Assembly (NCBI RefSeq): GCF_036621415.1
Contig: NZ_CP030941.1
Coordinates: 868,001-932,000 of the forward strand
Source of the DNA: Nitratireductor thuwali
Lineage (GTDB): Bacteria > Pseudomonadota > Alphaproteobacteria > Rhizobiales > Rhizobiaceae
Length of the DNA: 64,000 nt
Direction of reading: 5' to 3'
Numbering within the stretch: the first letter of the stretch is position 1; each line of letters starts with the position of its first letter. Shown in pieces: positions 43,807 to 52,696 of this stretch. The notes beneath the pieces were generated by a model. That model saw only the letters and a program-made list of their open reading frames with translations. It did not search any database and was not told the DNA's origin. The translations under genes and the position numbers were made by a program.

Positions 43807-46800
43807 TCAAACCGAACCAGCTGCGTGCTGCTCGTCCGGCGCCTTGGGCAGGAAGCGGGCGAGGCGCTGGGTAATGCTGTCGATATAGGACAGGATCACC
43901 GGCACGATGACGAGCGTGAGGATGGTGGAACTGATCAGGCCGCCGATGACGGCATGGGCCATTGGCGCGCGCTGTGCGCCGCCGCCGCCCACGGCAAGCG
44001 CGAGGGGAAGCATGCCGAAGATCATGGCGAGCGTCGTCATGATGATCGGCCGGAAGCGGATGGCGCCGGCGTTGATCAGGGCCTCGCTGAGCGGCAAGCC
44101 GCGCTTGCGCTCCTGATTGGCGAAGTCCACCAGCAGGATGCCGTTCTTGGTGACGAGGCCCATCAGCATGATGAAGCCGATCAGTGAGAACATGTTGACC
44201 GTGCTGCCGGCGACGAGCAGCCCGAGAACCACGCCGATGAGCGACAACGGCAGGGCCGTCATGATGGCGATGGGCTGTGCAAAGCTCCCGAACTGCGAGG
44301 CGAGCACGATATAGATGAAGATAACCGCCATGGCGAGCGCGGTCGCCATGTGCCCCATCGTCTCCTGCATGTCCTCCGACTGGCCGCCGAACTGGATGCG
44401 GTACCCGGCAGGCAGGTCCTTCCCGGCGATGAGCGCCTGAAGGTCCGTGGTCACCTCGCCCAGCGTCCGGCCGTAGACATCGGCGCTCACCTTGACCTGG
44501 CGCGTCAGATCGAGGCGCTGGATCTCGGACGCCGTCGTCGCCGTATCGAAATCGGCAACCTGATCGAGACGGACCATGGTCGGCGCACCGCGCTCGTCGG
44601 TGCGGCCGGTCGCGATCATCAGTTCGCCGAGGGCGGCGGCGTCGGCGCGTTGCTCCTGCGGCAGGCGCACGACCACGTCGTAGGTCTTGCCGGTGCTGTC
44701 CGTCCAGCTCGTCACCTCCTCACCGCCGACCAGCGCATTGAGCATCGTGCCCAGCTGCTGGATATTGATGCCGAGATCGCTTGCCGCCTCCTGTTTTAGC
44801 CGCACGGAAAGCACCGTGCTCGGTTCTTCGGCCGTCGTCGTGACATCGACGGTGCCGGGCACCTGGCGCATCTCCGCGGCGAGTTCCTTGGCAATGCGCT
44901 CCAGCACGGCCCGGTCATCGCCCATCACGCTGATCTGGATGGGGCTCTGGCCGCCGCCGAGGCCTTCCTGCACCACTGCGATGTCGATGCCTGCAATCGC
45001 CGACAGCCTTTCGCGGACGGGTTGGGCCAATGTGACCGGAGTGCGCTGCCGCTCCTCATGCGGCACGAGCTCGGCCAGGACGGTCGCCTTGTGCTTGCCC
45101 GCACCCGTGCCGGTATTGATTGTGGAATAGATGGATTCGACCTCCGGAAACTCCTTCAGCGCACGCTCGACCTGGCTGAGTTTGGCCGTAGTATAATCGA
45201 GCGACGAGCCAACCGGGGCGGTGATATTGACCTGCATGCGTCCCTGATCCGCCGGCGGAACGAACTCCACGCCGACGAGCGGGACCATGAACACGCTTCC
45301 GACGAAAATCCCGATTGTTGTGATCAGGGTAATCAGGCGGTGCCGAAGGGTCCAGGAAATCACATGGCGATAAACGCCGCCTAGCTTCTCGAAGCCACGG
45401 TCGAACTGCGCGACAAGGCGGCCGGCCAGGCCCCTCCTGGCATTCGGCTGCGCGTCTGGATCGTACCAGACGCTGGAGAGCATCGGATCGAGCGTGAAGC
45501 TGACGAAGAGCGAGATGAGTACCGCCGCCGAGACCGTGACTCCGAACTCGTAGAAGAAGCGGCCGACGATGCCTTCCATGAAGGCGACCGGCAGGAAGAC
45601 CGCTACGATGGTGGCCGTGGTTGCCATCACGGCGAGACCGATCTCGCCGGTGCCGTCGAGGGCCGCCCGGATGTGCGACTTGCCCATGTGCAGGTGGCGC
45701 GTGATGTTCTCGCGCACGACGATGGCGTCGTCGATGAGGATGCCGATGGAGAGCGTGAGCGCGAGCAGGCTCATCGTGTTGAGCGTGAAGCCGAGGAAGC
45801 TGATGACGGCGAGCGTGCCGATCATCGAGATCGGCAGCGTCAGCGCAGTGATCACGGTGCTGCGCCAGGAATTAAGGAACAGGAAGACGATGGCGACGGC
45901 CAGCGCCGCGCCTTCGATCAGGGTGGACTGCACCTGCTCAACCGACTCCTCGATGGCGATGGATGAATCGCTGACCACGCGCAGCTGCACGTCCTGCGGT
46001 GCCAGCTCCGCCTCAAGTGCCGCGATGCGCGCCTTGACGCCGTCTGCGACCTCTACCGTGTTGGCGTCCTGCACCTTGACCACATTGACCGCCAGCGCCG
46101 TCTCGCCATTGTAGATCGCGCGGCTGGTCGCGTCGGCAGCACCTTCGACGATGGTCGCGACATCGCGCAAATAAACCGGGCCTCCGCCTCGGCGGGCGAC
46201 GATCATGTCGAGAAAATCTGCGGGCTCGGAAATCCGGCCCTGGACCTGGATGGTCCTGTCCGAAAGCGCGGTGACCAGATTGCCGGCAGGCAGGTTCTGG
46301 TTGCCGCTGCGCAGGGCGCTGACAACCTCGTCCACGCCGACGCCGATGGCGCGCAACCTGGTCTCGTCGATCCGGATATCCACCTGCCGGCTCTGCCCGC
46401 CGACGAGCATGGCCTCGCCGACGCCGGAGATCGTGCTGAGCTCCTTCACGACCTGCCTCTCGGCAATCGTCGTCAGCTCCGGCAGGCCTACGGTCGGCGA
46501 ACTCAGGGCGATCGAGATAATCGGCTGATCGGACGGGTTGAAGCGCTGGACGAGAGGCTTATCGACGCCGCTGGGAAACGAGGCTTCCAAAGGAGCGACG
46601 CTGTCGCGCACGTCCTGGGCGGCTGCGGCGGCCGGCACTTCGAGCTTGAACTCGGCAACGACAAGCGACCGGCCTTCATAAGAGCTGGACGTCACCCGGT
46701 CGATGCCGCTGATGGTGTTCAACGCCTCCTCGACCGGTCGCGACACTTCCGTCTCCACCGTCTCAGGCGTGGCGCCGGGATAAGTCGTCATCACGACGAC

Positions 46801-46932
46801 CACCGGCACGTCGACATCGGGATATTGGTCGACTCCGAGCCGCTGGTAGGAGAAAAGACCGAACACCACCAGCGCCACCATCATCATGGTAGCGAAGACG
46901 GGATAGCCTACGGAAATGCGCGTAAGAAACAT
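43807..46932 (-). CDS. RND-family multidrug efflux transporter, inner-membrane pump
   Basis: 1041 aa AcrB-type proton-driven exporter. It opens with SVGYPVFATMMMVALVVFGLFSYQRL (TM1), has a large periplasmic loop after TM1 and again after TM7, and the proton-relay Asp pair in LSIGILIDDAIVVREN on TM4. The second half repeats the pattern (IMLMGLVTKNGILLVDFANQE). It ends in a short cytoplasmic tail. The membrane-fusion gene lies 5 bases upstream in the same unit. No outer-membrane channel gene is present, so it must share one encoded elsewhere. Substrate unknown. Confidence 0.95.
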   Translation of the reverse strand: MFLTRISVGYPVFATMMMVALVVFGLFSYQRLGVDQYPDVDVPVVVVMTTYPGATPETVETEVSRPVEEALNTISGIDRVTSSSYEGRSLVVAEFKLEVPAAAAAQDVRDSVAPLEASFPSGVDKPLVQRFNPSDQPIISIALSSPTVGLPELTTIAERQVVKELSTISGVGEAMLVGGQSRQVDIRIDETRLRAIGVGVDEVVSALRSGNQNLPAGNLVTALSDRTIQVQGRISEPADFLDMIVARRGGGPVYLRDVATIVEGAADATSRAIYNGETALAVNVVKVQDANTVEVADGVKARIAALEAELAPQDVQLRVVSDSSIAIEESVEQVQSTLIEGAALAVAIVFLFLNSWRSTVITALTLPISMIGTLAVISFLGFTLNTMSLLALTLSIGILIDDAIVVRENITRHLHMGKSHIRAALDGTGEIGLAVMATTATIVAVFLPVAFMEGIVGRFFYEFGVTVSAAVLISLFVSFTLDPMLSSVWYDPDAQPNARRGLAGRLVAQFDRGFEKLGGVYRHVISWTLRHRLITLITTIGIFVGSVFMVPLVGVEFVPPADQGRMQVNITAPVGSSLDYTTAKLSQVERALKEFPEVESIYSTINTGTGAGKHKATVLAELVPHEERQRTPVTLAQPVRERLSAIAGIDIAVVQEGLGGGQSPIQISVMGDDRAVLERIAKELAAEMRQVPGTVDVTTTAEEPSTVLSVRLKQEAASDLGINIQQLGTMLNALVGGEEVTSWTDSTGKTYDVVVRLPQEQRADAAALGELMIATGRTDERGAPTMVRLDQVADFDTATTASEIQRLDLTRQVKVSADVYGRTLGEVTTDLQALIAGKDLPAGYRIQFGGQSEDMQETMGHMATALAMAVIFIYIVLASQFGSFAQPIAIMTALPLSLIGVVLGLLVAGSTVNMFSLIGFIMLMGLVTKNGILLVDFANQERKRGLPLSEALINAGAIRFRPIIMTTLAMIFGMLPLALAVGGGGAQRAPMAHAVIGGLISSTILTLVIVPVILSYIDSITQRLARFLPKAPDEQHAAGSV

Positions 46933-46937
46933 GATCT

Positions 46938-48065
46938 TTATCCGGCAGTCGAAATGGTGACAGGCATGTCGGCCTGAAGCTCCGGCAGGGGCGCGCTGAC
47001 AATGATGTCTCCGGCCACGATGCCGCTGGTGATCTCTACGAAGCGCCCGCCGCTCCAGATCGGGCCTAGCTCGACCGGTTGGCGGACCAGCTTGCCGTTC
47101 GTGATCTTCAGCACGTGCTGACCCTCCTCATCGTTGCGCAGTGCCGCTTGCGGGATGGCGAGCACATTCTCCTCCTGGCGGACAAGGATGGAGCCGGTCG
47201 CGAACATGCCGCCCCAAAGGCGGCCTTCGGTATTCTCCAGCCGGATGAACACGGGGACGAAGCGCGTTCCTGCATTGGCGACCGGGTTGATGCGGTCCAC
47301 CGTGCCGAGGATGGTGGTATCCTCCAGCCCGTCAACCTGCAGCTTGGCCATCTGGTCGACCTCGAGACGCGTGATGTCGCGCGTCGAGACCAGCACTTCG
47401 GCTTCGAGCACCGAGGCGTCCACCACCGTCATGAGCTCCGTATTGGCGGCGACGGTCTCGCCGGGCTCGATCGACCGGCTCGCGACGACGCCGTTGAAAG
47501 GCGCCACGAGCACGGCGTCGCGCAACGCGGTGCGCGCCGTTTCGGACTGGGCCGAAAGGCCCTGCACATTGGCGCGGGCGGCGGCCACGTCGCTCTGCGC
47601 CTTCTCGAGCGCTGCCGTGGTGGCATAGCCACGCTCGGCCAGGCGCTTCGTCTTCTTAAGGGTCTGCTCGGCAAGAGTGAGCTGAGCTCGGGCGGCTTCA
47701 AGGTTGCTCTCCTGCTGCACCAGGGCCGACTGGAGGTCTTCCGTCTCCAAGCGGGCGAGAACGTCACCGCTCTTGATGGCCTGGCCCGGCCGCGCATTGA
47801 CCTCGAGCACGGTTCCCGAGACTTTCGCCGTGACGACCGCCCTGTTCACTGGGCGCAGCTCGCCGCTGACGCGAACCCGCTCGCTCATGGCGCGCGGCTC
47901 CACCGTGGCGACTTCGATCTGTGCGAGTTCGCGATACTGGGGCGCCAGAGTTCCCGCCTCGACCGGCTCAGGGGTCCGCCCTCCTGCCCCGTAAATGACG
48001 GTGCCGACAGCCGCTGTGGCAAGCACGGCGGCTATTCCAAGTCGTTTCGGCCATTTTGGCCCCAT
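46938..48065 (-). CDS. RND efflux periplasmic adaptor (membrane-fusion protein)
   Basis: 375 aa HlyD-family adaptor. An N-terminal membrane anchor (LGIAAVLATAAVGTVIYGAG) precedes the lipoyl halves (VSGTVLEVNARPGQAIKSGDVLARLE and VVASRSIEPGETVAAN), an alpha-hairpin coiled coil (about 110-190), then beta-barrel and membrane-proximal domains. It bridges the pump at 43807-46932 to an outer-membrane channel. A GTTCA-n8-TGAAC dyad lies 15 bases upstream of its start. Confidence 0.93.
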   Translation of the reverse strand: MGPKWPKRLGIAAVLATAAVGTVIYGAGGRTPEPVEAGTLAPQYRELAQIEVATVEPRAMSERVRVSGELRPVNRAVVTAKVSGTVLEVNARPGQAIKSGDVLARLETEDLQSALVQQESNLEAARAQLTLAEQTLKKTKRLAERGYATTAALEKAQSDVAAARANVQGLSAQSETARTALRDAVLVAPFNGVVASRSIEPGETVAANTELMTVVDASVLEAEVLVSTRDITRLEVDQMAKLQVDGLEDTTILGTVDRINPVANAGTRFVPVFIRLENTEGRLWGGMFATGSILVRQEENVLAIPQAALRNDEEGQHVLKITNGKLVRQPVELGPIWSGGRFVEITSGIVAGDIIVSAPLPELQADMPVTISTAG

Positions 48066-48079
48066 CTTTTATCTCCTTC

Positions 48080-48097
48080 GTTCAGTACAAAATGAAC
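48080..48097. promoter_or_regulatory. Inverted repeat upstream of the efflux operon
   Basis: GTTCA-GTACAAAA-TGAAC, 15 bases before the adaptor gene start. The same half-sites GTTCA (48636-48640) and TGAAC (48662-48666) recur with wider spacing upstream of the GbsR-type gene, so they may be its operators. Confidence 0.5.
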
Positions 48098-48146
48098 TTC
48101 GCTGCATGCGGATTTGACCCCTCAGGGTCATTTCGATCTCGTCAGG

Positions 48147-48632
48147 TCAGGCTACGTTCTGCTCTTCCAGTATTGCCTCAGCCTCGGCCAGGCCGCGCTC
48201 CAGGCCCTCAGCGGCCTTGTGCGCACAAGTTGCGGCCACAGTCAGGCGACGCTTGGCGTGGCCCATGTGATCGGGAAGCTGTTCTGCGGTGCTTCGGTAA
48301 TACTCGCCGGACCACCTCAATTTCGCGACTTGCTTGCGGAAGAGGCTGACCAGCCCCTCCGGCGCGATGCGGTAATAGTCTTGCCGGTCGCCCGGCTTTG
48401 CCACCCGCTCGATCAATCCGAGATCGTCGAGCAGGCGCGCATTTGTGCTGATGCTGCCCCGGCTGACCTGGAGACGATCGGCCAATTCGCCGAAGCTGAA
48501 GGGACCACCCTCGATAAGCAGAAGCCCGAACAGACGACCGGCAATGCGCGGCATTTGCTGGTCCTGGAACCTTAGGCCCATTGTCTCGATAAAGTCTTGC
48601 ACAGGGTGCTCGCGCTCAGTCATGCCTATCAT
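48147..48632 (-). CDS. GbsR/MarR-type transcriptional regulator
   Basis: 161 aa. An N-terminal helix precedes a winged helix-turn-helix (GPFSFGELADRLQVSRGSISTNARLLDDLGLIERV, about 45-80) and a basic wing (GDRQDYYRIAPEG), followed by long helices for dimerisation. The pattern is that of GbsR-like MarR proteins, often placed ahead of the pump they control. Start at 48632; an in-frame ATG nine bases downstream is equally possible. Same strand as the adaptor and pump, 81 bases ahead of them. Confidence 0.88.
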   Translation of the reverse strand: MIGMTEREHPVQDFIETMGLRFQDQQMPRIAGRLFGLLLIEGGPFSFGELADRLQVSRGSISTNARLLDDLGLIERVAKPGDRQDYYRIAPEGLVSLFRKQVAKLRWSGEYYRSTAEQLPDHMGHAKRRLTVAATCAHKAAEGLERGLAEAEAILEEQNVA

Positions 48633-48739
48633 ATAGTTCAGTCAGATTGTTTTGTCAAAAATGAACACAACGATTGCCGCGGTTTCTTTGACGATATTCG
48701 TTTCGGCGCCGGCTGCCTCCAGTATTTGTCGATTGCCTT

Positions 48740-49621
48740 TCAGGCACCGATCTCATGCGCCGCCATCGATTCAAGCGCCCGGATCAGCGCCGAATGATCC
48801 AGCTCGCCATGGCCCTGCGCCGCGCAGGCGTTGAAGATCTCCTGGGCAAGCGCGGTCGAGGGCAACGACATCTTGAGGCTGCGGGCGGCCTTGAGCGCGT
48901 TGTTGATATCCTTCTGATGCAGCGAAATGCGGAATCCCGGCTCGAAGGTCCGGTCGATCATGCGCTGGCCGTGCATCTCCAGGATCTTCGACGAGGCGAG
49001 ACCGCCCATCAGCGCCGCACGCACCTTTGCCGGGTCGGCCCCCGCCTTCGATGCGAAGAGCAGGCCTTCCGACACCGCGCCGATGGTCAATGCGACGATG
49101 ATCTGGTTGGCAACCTTTGCCGTCTGCCCGTCACCGACGCCGCCGACGAGATTGATGTTCTTGCCCATCACTTCGAGAATCGGCAACACCCTGTCGAAAT
49201 CCTTCTGCCCTCCGCCGACCATGATGGAAAGCGACGCCGCCTTGGCACCGGCCTCACCGCCGGAGACGGGGGCGTCGAGATAGGCGCAATCCAGCGCGGC
49301 GATGCGGCTGGCGAACCCCCGGGTGGCCACCGGTGAGATGGAGCTCATGTCGATCACCGTCTTGCCCGCGCTCAAGCCCTGGGCCACGCCCTGCTCACCA
49401 AACAGCACGGCCTCAACATCCGGCGTATCCGGCACCATGAGGATGACAATGTCAGCCGCTTCGGCGACCGCTTTAGGGGATCCCGCTGCGTGCCCCCCCA
49501 ACTCTACCAGATGACGGGACCTTTCCTTCACGCGATAGAGATGAACGCTGTGGTCTGCCGTGATCAGATGCTCCGCCATAGGCTGTCCCATGACCCCCAG
49601 GCCGATAAAGCCGATATTCAT
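48740..49621 (-). CDS. 3-hydroxyisobutyrate / tartronate-semialdehyde reductase-family dehydrogenase
   Basis: 293 aa beta-hydroxyacid dehydrogenase. The Rossmann motif is IGFIGLGVMGQPMAEHL at the N-terminus, the substrate motif DAPVSGGEAGAKAASLSIMVGG near residue 117, and the catalytic Lys in KVANQIIVALTIG near 165. Family members include GarR (tartronate semialdehyde to D-glycerate) and 3-hydroxyisobutyrate dehydrogenase. In the context of the sugar-acid genes a GarR-like role is likely, but unproven. It follows the D-2-hydroxyacid dehydrogenase on the same strand. Confidence 0.88.
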   Translation of the reverse strand: MNIGFIGLGVMGQPMAEHLITADHSVHLYRVKERSRHLVELGGHAAGSPKAVAEAADIVILMVPDTPDVEAVLFGEQGVAQGLSAGKTVIDMSSISPVATRGFASRIAALDCAYLDAPVSGGEAGAKAASLSIMVGGGQKDFDRVLPILEVMGKNINLVGGVGDGQTAKVANQIIVALTIGAVSEGLLFASKAGADPAKVRAALMGGLASSKILEMHGQRMIDRTFEPGFRISLHQKDINNALKAARSLKMSLPSTALAQEIFNACAAQGHGELDHSALIRALESMAAHEIGA

Positions 49622-49679
49622 GCCGATCCTATCCTTTCATGGTGAGTACTTGCCGACCGCAGCCGGATGGCACACCGCG

Positions 49680-50672
49680 TCAGCCTTTCGACCACAGATC
49701 CTCTTCGCTGATCCGGTTGAGCATCTCCTGCCCGGCACGGTAGCGGTGCAAATTGTCGATGATCATGTTCAGCGAGCGCTCGGAGCGGTCCGGCAGAGCA
49801 GCGGTGAAATGCGGTGTGATGAGAAGGTTGGGCGTGTCCCACAACGGATGATCCGCAGGCAGCGGCTCCGGTGTCGTCACGTCGAGCCCCGCGCCCGCAA
49901 TGCTGCCCTCCGTCAAGGCCGCGATTAGCGCGTCCTGATCGATCACCGCACCGCGCGACAGGTTAATGAGAACGGCGGAGCGCTTCATCCGGGCCAGTTG
50001 CTCGGCCCCGATCAGGTGATGCGTGGCATCAGACAGATTTATCACCAGAGCGACGATGTCGGACTGTTCCAGGAGATCGTCGATCCCTTCGCCCAGATCG
50101 CTGCAATACATCCGGTCCACGCCTTCGGGCGCCGGCACATTGCGGCGCCGGTAGCCCAGGACCCTCATGTTGAATGCCTTGGCCCGCACGGCCAGTGCCT
50201 GGCCGGTGTGGCCCATGCCGATGACGCCCATGGTGCGTCCGTACAGCGCGCGCAAGTCCGCCATCTCCGGAACGCGCCGCCATTCGTGCCGCTTTTGTGC
50301 CTCGTAGAAATCCGGGTAGCGCGAGCACAGCAGGAGCGAGAACATCATCACGTGTTCGGCCAGGGCCGGGCCGGAGCGCCCTGCGGAGCCGGTGACGATC
50401 AGACCCTTCTCGAAAACCTCCGGCCGGGCCGACTTTGTCAGCCCGGCATGGTCGCAGTGGACCCATCTGAGCCGGGGCGCATTGACGAACCGCTCATCAA
50501 GGTCCCCCTTCAGAATGGCGACCTCCGCCTCCTCAAGGGCCGCTGCAACCGCAACATCATCACCGGTATCGACCTTGATGATCCGGCCGGGCGCCAAGGC
50601 CGCCTCCAGACGCGCCCACTGATCGCCATCGAAGGGAAGGTCGCTGGAAACAAGGGCTGCCGTGTCTGTCAT
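49680..50672 (-). CDS. D-2-hydroxyacid dehydrogenase family protein
   Basis: 330 aa, NAD(P)-dependent. The cofactor domain has GVIGMGHTGQALAVRAKAF, then NLSRGAVIDQDALIAAL with the catalytic Arg and TPHFTAALPDRSERSL with the catalytic His. Members act on glyoxylate, hydroxypyruvate and related 2-keto acids. Its start at 50672 is chosen because upstream in-frame sequence lacks family resemblance. Part of the sugar-acid cluster, where it may reduce a keto acid product. Confidence 0.87.
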   Translation of the reverse strand: MTDTAALVSSDLPFDGDQWARLEAALAPGRIIKVDTGDDVAVAAALEEAEVAILKGDLDERFVNAPRLRWVHCDHAGLTKSARPEVFEKGLIVTGSAGRSGPALAEHVMMFSLLLCSRYPDFYEAQKRHEWRRVPEMADLRALYGRTMGVIGMGHTGQALAVRAKAFNMRVLGYRRRNVPAPEGVDRMYCSDLGEGIDDLLEQSDIVALVINLSDATHHLIGAEQLARMKRSAVLINLSRGAVIDQDALIAALTEGSIAGAGLDVTTPEPLPADHPLWDTPNLLITPHFTAALPDRSERSLNMIIDNLHRYRAGQEMLNRISEEDLWSKG

Positions 50673-51032
50673 ATGCTGCGCTGTCCTGTCTTGTTCCGCG
50701 TCACATCGGGCACGGCCATTTTCGCCCGAACTGTCGTTGAAGGCCTCGAAGCCGCTGGACGCAAAATCCGGCGCCGACCGTCCAGATTGCACGGCCTTCG
50801 CGGCTCGCAACGGCTGTTAATTTCGCACACAATCAATATTACATTAATGTGTGATTCTCAAGCAGAAACGAATAGTCGGCCCGGTTATTGCAGCAGTAAC
50901 ACCTTGAAAAAATTGGCAAATCCGGACTCCGCAATACCGCCCGTGCCTACCGCGCTCAGAGCATTGCCGATGGCCCCGGTTCTGGAGCTTTTCGAAAGAG
51001 ATTTGCCCCCGGAGGGGCAGTGCCGGATGGCC
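50673..51032. promoter_or_regulatory. Intergenic region with AT-rich dyad upstream of the dehydrogenase genes
   Basis: 360 bases between the GntR stop and the D-2-hydroxyacid dehydrogenase. The dyad CACACA (50826-50831) / TGTGTG (50848-50853) encloses ATATTACATTAA (50836-50847), which resembles motifs upstream of the GntR gene and of the transporter. No further gene seen. Confidence 0.45.
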
Positions 51033-51752
51033 CTAGTCCGCCTTCTTGAGACGCTTCCTGCGCAGACGATCCTGAAAGGCCGTCTGGGTGTTCATGAGGT
51101 GCTCCTCGATGGCGCGCGCGGCCTCTTCCGTTTCTCCGTTTTCCACCGCCTCGACTATGCGCCAATGCTCCGCGATGGATCGGCGCATCTGGGCAAGGTT
51201 CAGCGGATCGGACTTCGACAATGCCTGCAGCCATCTGTCATGTTTCCGGATGATCGCCACGGCTTCGCTGTTGAAATGATGGTCCACAATGAAATCATGA
51301 AACGCGACGTTGGCTTTGTGGTAGGCGGCATAGTCGCCCTTATGAACCGCCTCTTCGCACTGCTCCTGATGGCGCCGCAGTTCGGCGATCTCGTCGGGCG
51401 TTGCAGACTCGACGAAGGATTTGACGATATAGGCCCAAAGAATGATCTTCAGGTCGAAGACATTCTGAAGCATGTCCTCGTTGATCTCGCGCACACTGGC
51501 ACCGCGATTGGGCATGATCGTGACCAGGCCCTCGCCTTCGAGCACCTGAAGCGCTTCCCGCGCGGGGTTCGTACTGGTTCCATACCGCTTGGCGATGTCG
51601 GACACCTTCAGCCGGTCCCCGGCCTTCACGCGCCCACCGAAGATCTCTTCGCGGATCAGGTGCGCGATGCGGCTGTAGCCCGGCTCACGAACCTTCTTGG
51701 CTTTCGGCCGGGGTTTCAACGTCGCCTGAGAATTCTTGGCTATTTGATCCAT
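51033..51752 (-). CDS. GntR-family regulator (FCD type)
   Basis: 239 aa. The winged helix at about 28-90 (SRIAHLIREEIFGGRVKAGDRLKVSDIAKRYGTSTNPAREALQVLEGEGLV) is followed by an all-helical FCD ligand domain (about 105-225) with the metal-binding His residues in the HDFIVDHH and EHWRIVEAV segments. FCD regulators usually sense a sugar acid or organic acid and repress a linked catabolic operon. It sits in the middle of the cluster and is the obvious controller. Confidence 0.9.
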   Translation of the reverse strand: MDQIAKNSQATLKPRPKAKKVREPGYSRIAHLIREEIFGGRVKAGDRLKVSDIAKRYGTSTNPAREALQVLEGEGLVTIMPNRGASVREINEDMLQNVFDLKIILWAYIVKSFVESATPDEIAELRRHQEQCEEAVHKGDYAAYHKANVAFHDFIVDHHFNSEAVAIIRKHDRWLQALSKSDPLNLAQMRRSIAEHWRIVEAVENGETEEAARAIEEHLMNTQTAFQDRLRRKRLKKAD

Positions 51753-51817
51753 CTTGTTCCTCTTGCTGGCCGAGATCCTCTCACAGCCAGAGCCGCATCG
51801 GGCCGCACGTCACGAAT

Positions 51818-51829
51818 ATAGTACATCAT
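51818..51829 (+). promoter_or_regulatory. Candidate GntR-site upstream of the GntR gene
   Basis: ATAGTACATCAT, about 66 bases before the GntR start. It shares the TACAT core and flanks with 50836-50847 and 61156-61167. Confidence 0.3.
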
Positions 51830-51921
51830 CCTGCGCATCCAGTGGTCGTTCTTTCCTTGTCGAGAAGAAACTGGAGCCAACCATCATGGGAAGCGCACCG
51901 CCAAAGGCCTGCCGGGCGATC

Positions 51922-52668
51922 TCAACGCTCATCTTGCCTGATCCGGTGGTAGAAATACGAACTGTCCTTGGCCCTAAGCCACGCCTCATATGCCGCGCGA
52001 TTGTCCTCCTTGGTGCAAGGGTAGAGGCCAATGATCGTGGCGCCCTCCGCCACCCGCTCGGCCACAAATTCCTCAAAGGCGGTCATCTCGATGCATTCGT
52101 CGGCGATGTCGTCGGCAATTTCCGCAGGAACAACGATGACACAGTCCGCATCGCCGACGATGATGTCGCCGGGGAAGACCGGCGCGTCGCCGCAGCCGAC
52201 CGGTTCGTTGATGGCGATGGCCTCGTTATTGGTCAGGTTCGTCGGGCTCGAGGGACGCGTGTGATAGGCCGGGATGGCAAGACCTGCGATCGCCGCGGCG
52301 TCGCGAAAACCGCCATCGGTCACCACGCCGGCCCCGCCACGTTTCATCAGCCGGGTGACGAGAATATCACCGGCAGACGCCGCATTCGCCTGCTTCCGGC
52401 TGTCCATGACGAGCACATGGCCCTCCGGGCAGGTCTCAATCGCAACACGCTGCAGGTGCTCTGGATTGCGAAAGACCTCGATGTTGTTGCGGTCTTCGCG
52501 GGCGGGCATGTAGCGCAGGGTAAAGGCGGGGCCGACCATATTGCGGCCCTTCCACCCAATGGGGTGAACGCCCTGGATCACCTGGTGGCGCAGGCCACGC
52601 TTGAAGAGGGCTGTGGCAATCGTCGCAACGGATATGTGCATGAGCTTTTCGCGGGTGCTTTCATTCAT
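51922..52668 (-). CDS. RraA-like protein, 4-hydroxy-4-methyl-2-oxoglutarate aldolase family
   Basis: 248 aa. It matches the RraA/HMG-aldolase fold: ISVATIATALFKRGL, then GVVTDGGFRDAAAI (conserved D-G-G-x-R-D pocket) and a GDIIVGDADCVIVVPAEIADDI stretch. Family members cleave or decarboxylate 2-keto acids with a divalent metal. In this cluster it could split the keto-deoxy product made by the dehydratase. The ATG at 52668 follows AAGGAA; the longer upstream frame overlaps the lactonase gene and is not used. Confidence 0.85.
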   Translation of the reverse strand: MNESTREKLMHISVATIATALFKRGLRHQVIQGVHPIGWKGRNMVGPAFTLRYMPAREDRNNIEVFRNPEHLQRVAIETCPEGHVLVMDSRKQANAASAGDILVTRLMKRGGAGVVTDGGFRDAAAIAGLAIPAYHTRPSSPTNLTNNEAIAINEPVGCGDAPVFPGDIIVGDADCVIVVPAEIADDIADECIEMTAFEEFVAERVAEGATIIGLYPCTKEDNRAAYEAWLRAKDSSYFYHRIRQDER

Positions 52669-52696
52669 TGTCGATTCCTTGATGCTTCCGGGAGTG

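Noticed and set aside
49998..51821. 607-aa plus-strand open frame
   Set aside because: Runs antisense through two recognisable genes (D-2-hydroxyacid dehydrogenase and GntR regulator) and has no motif of its own.
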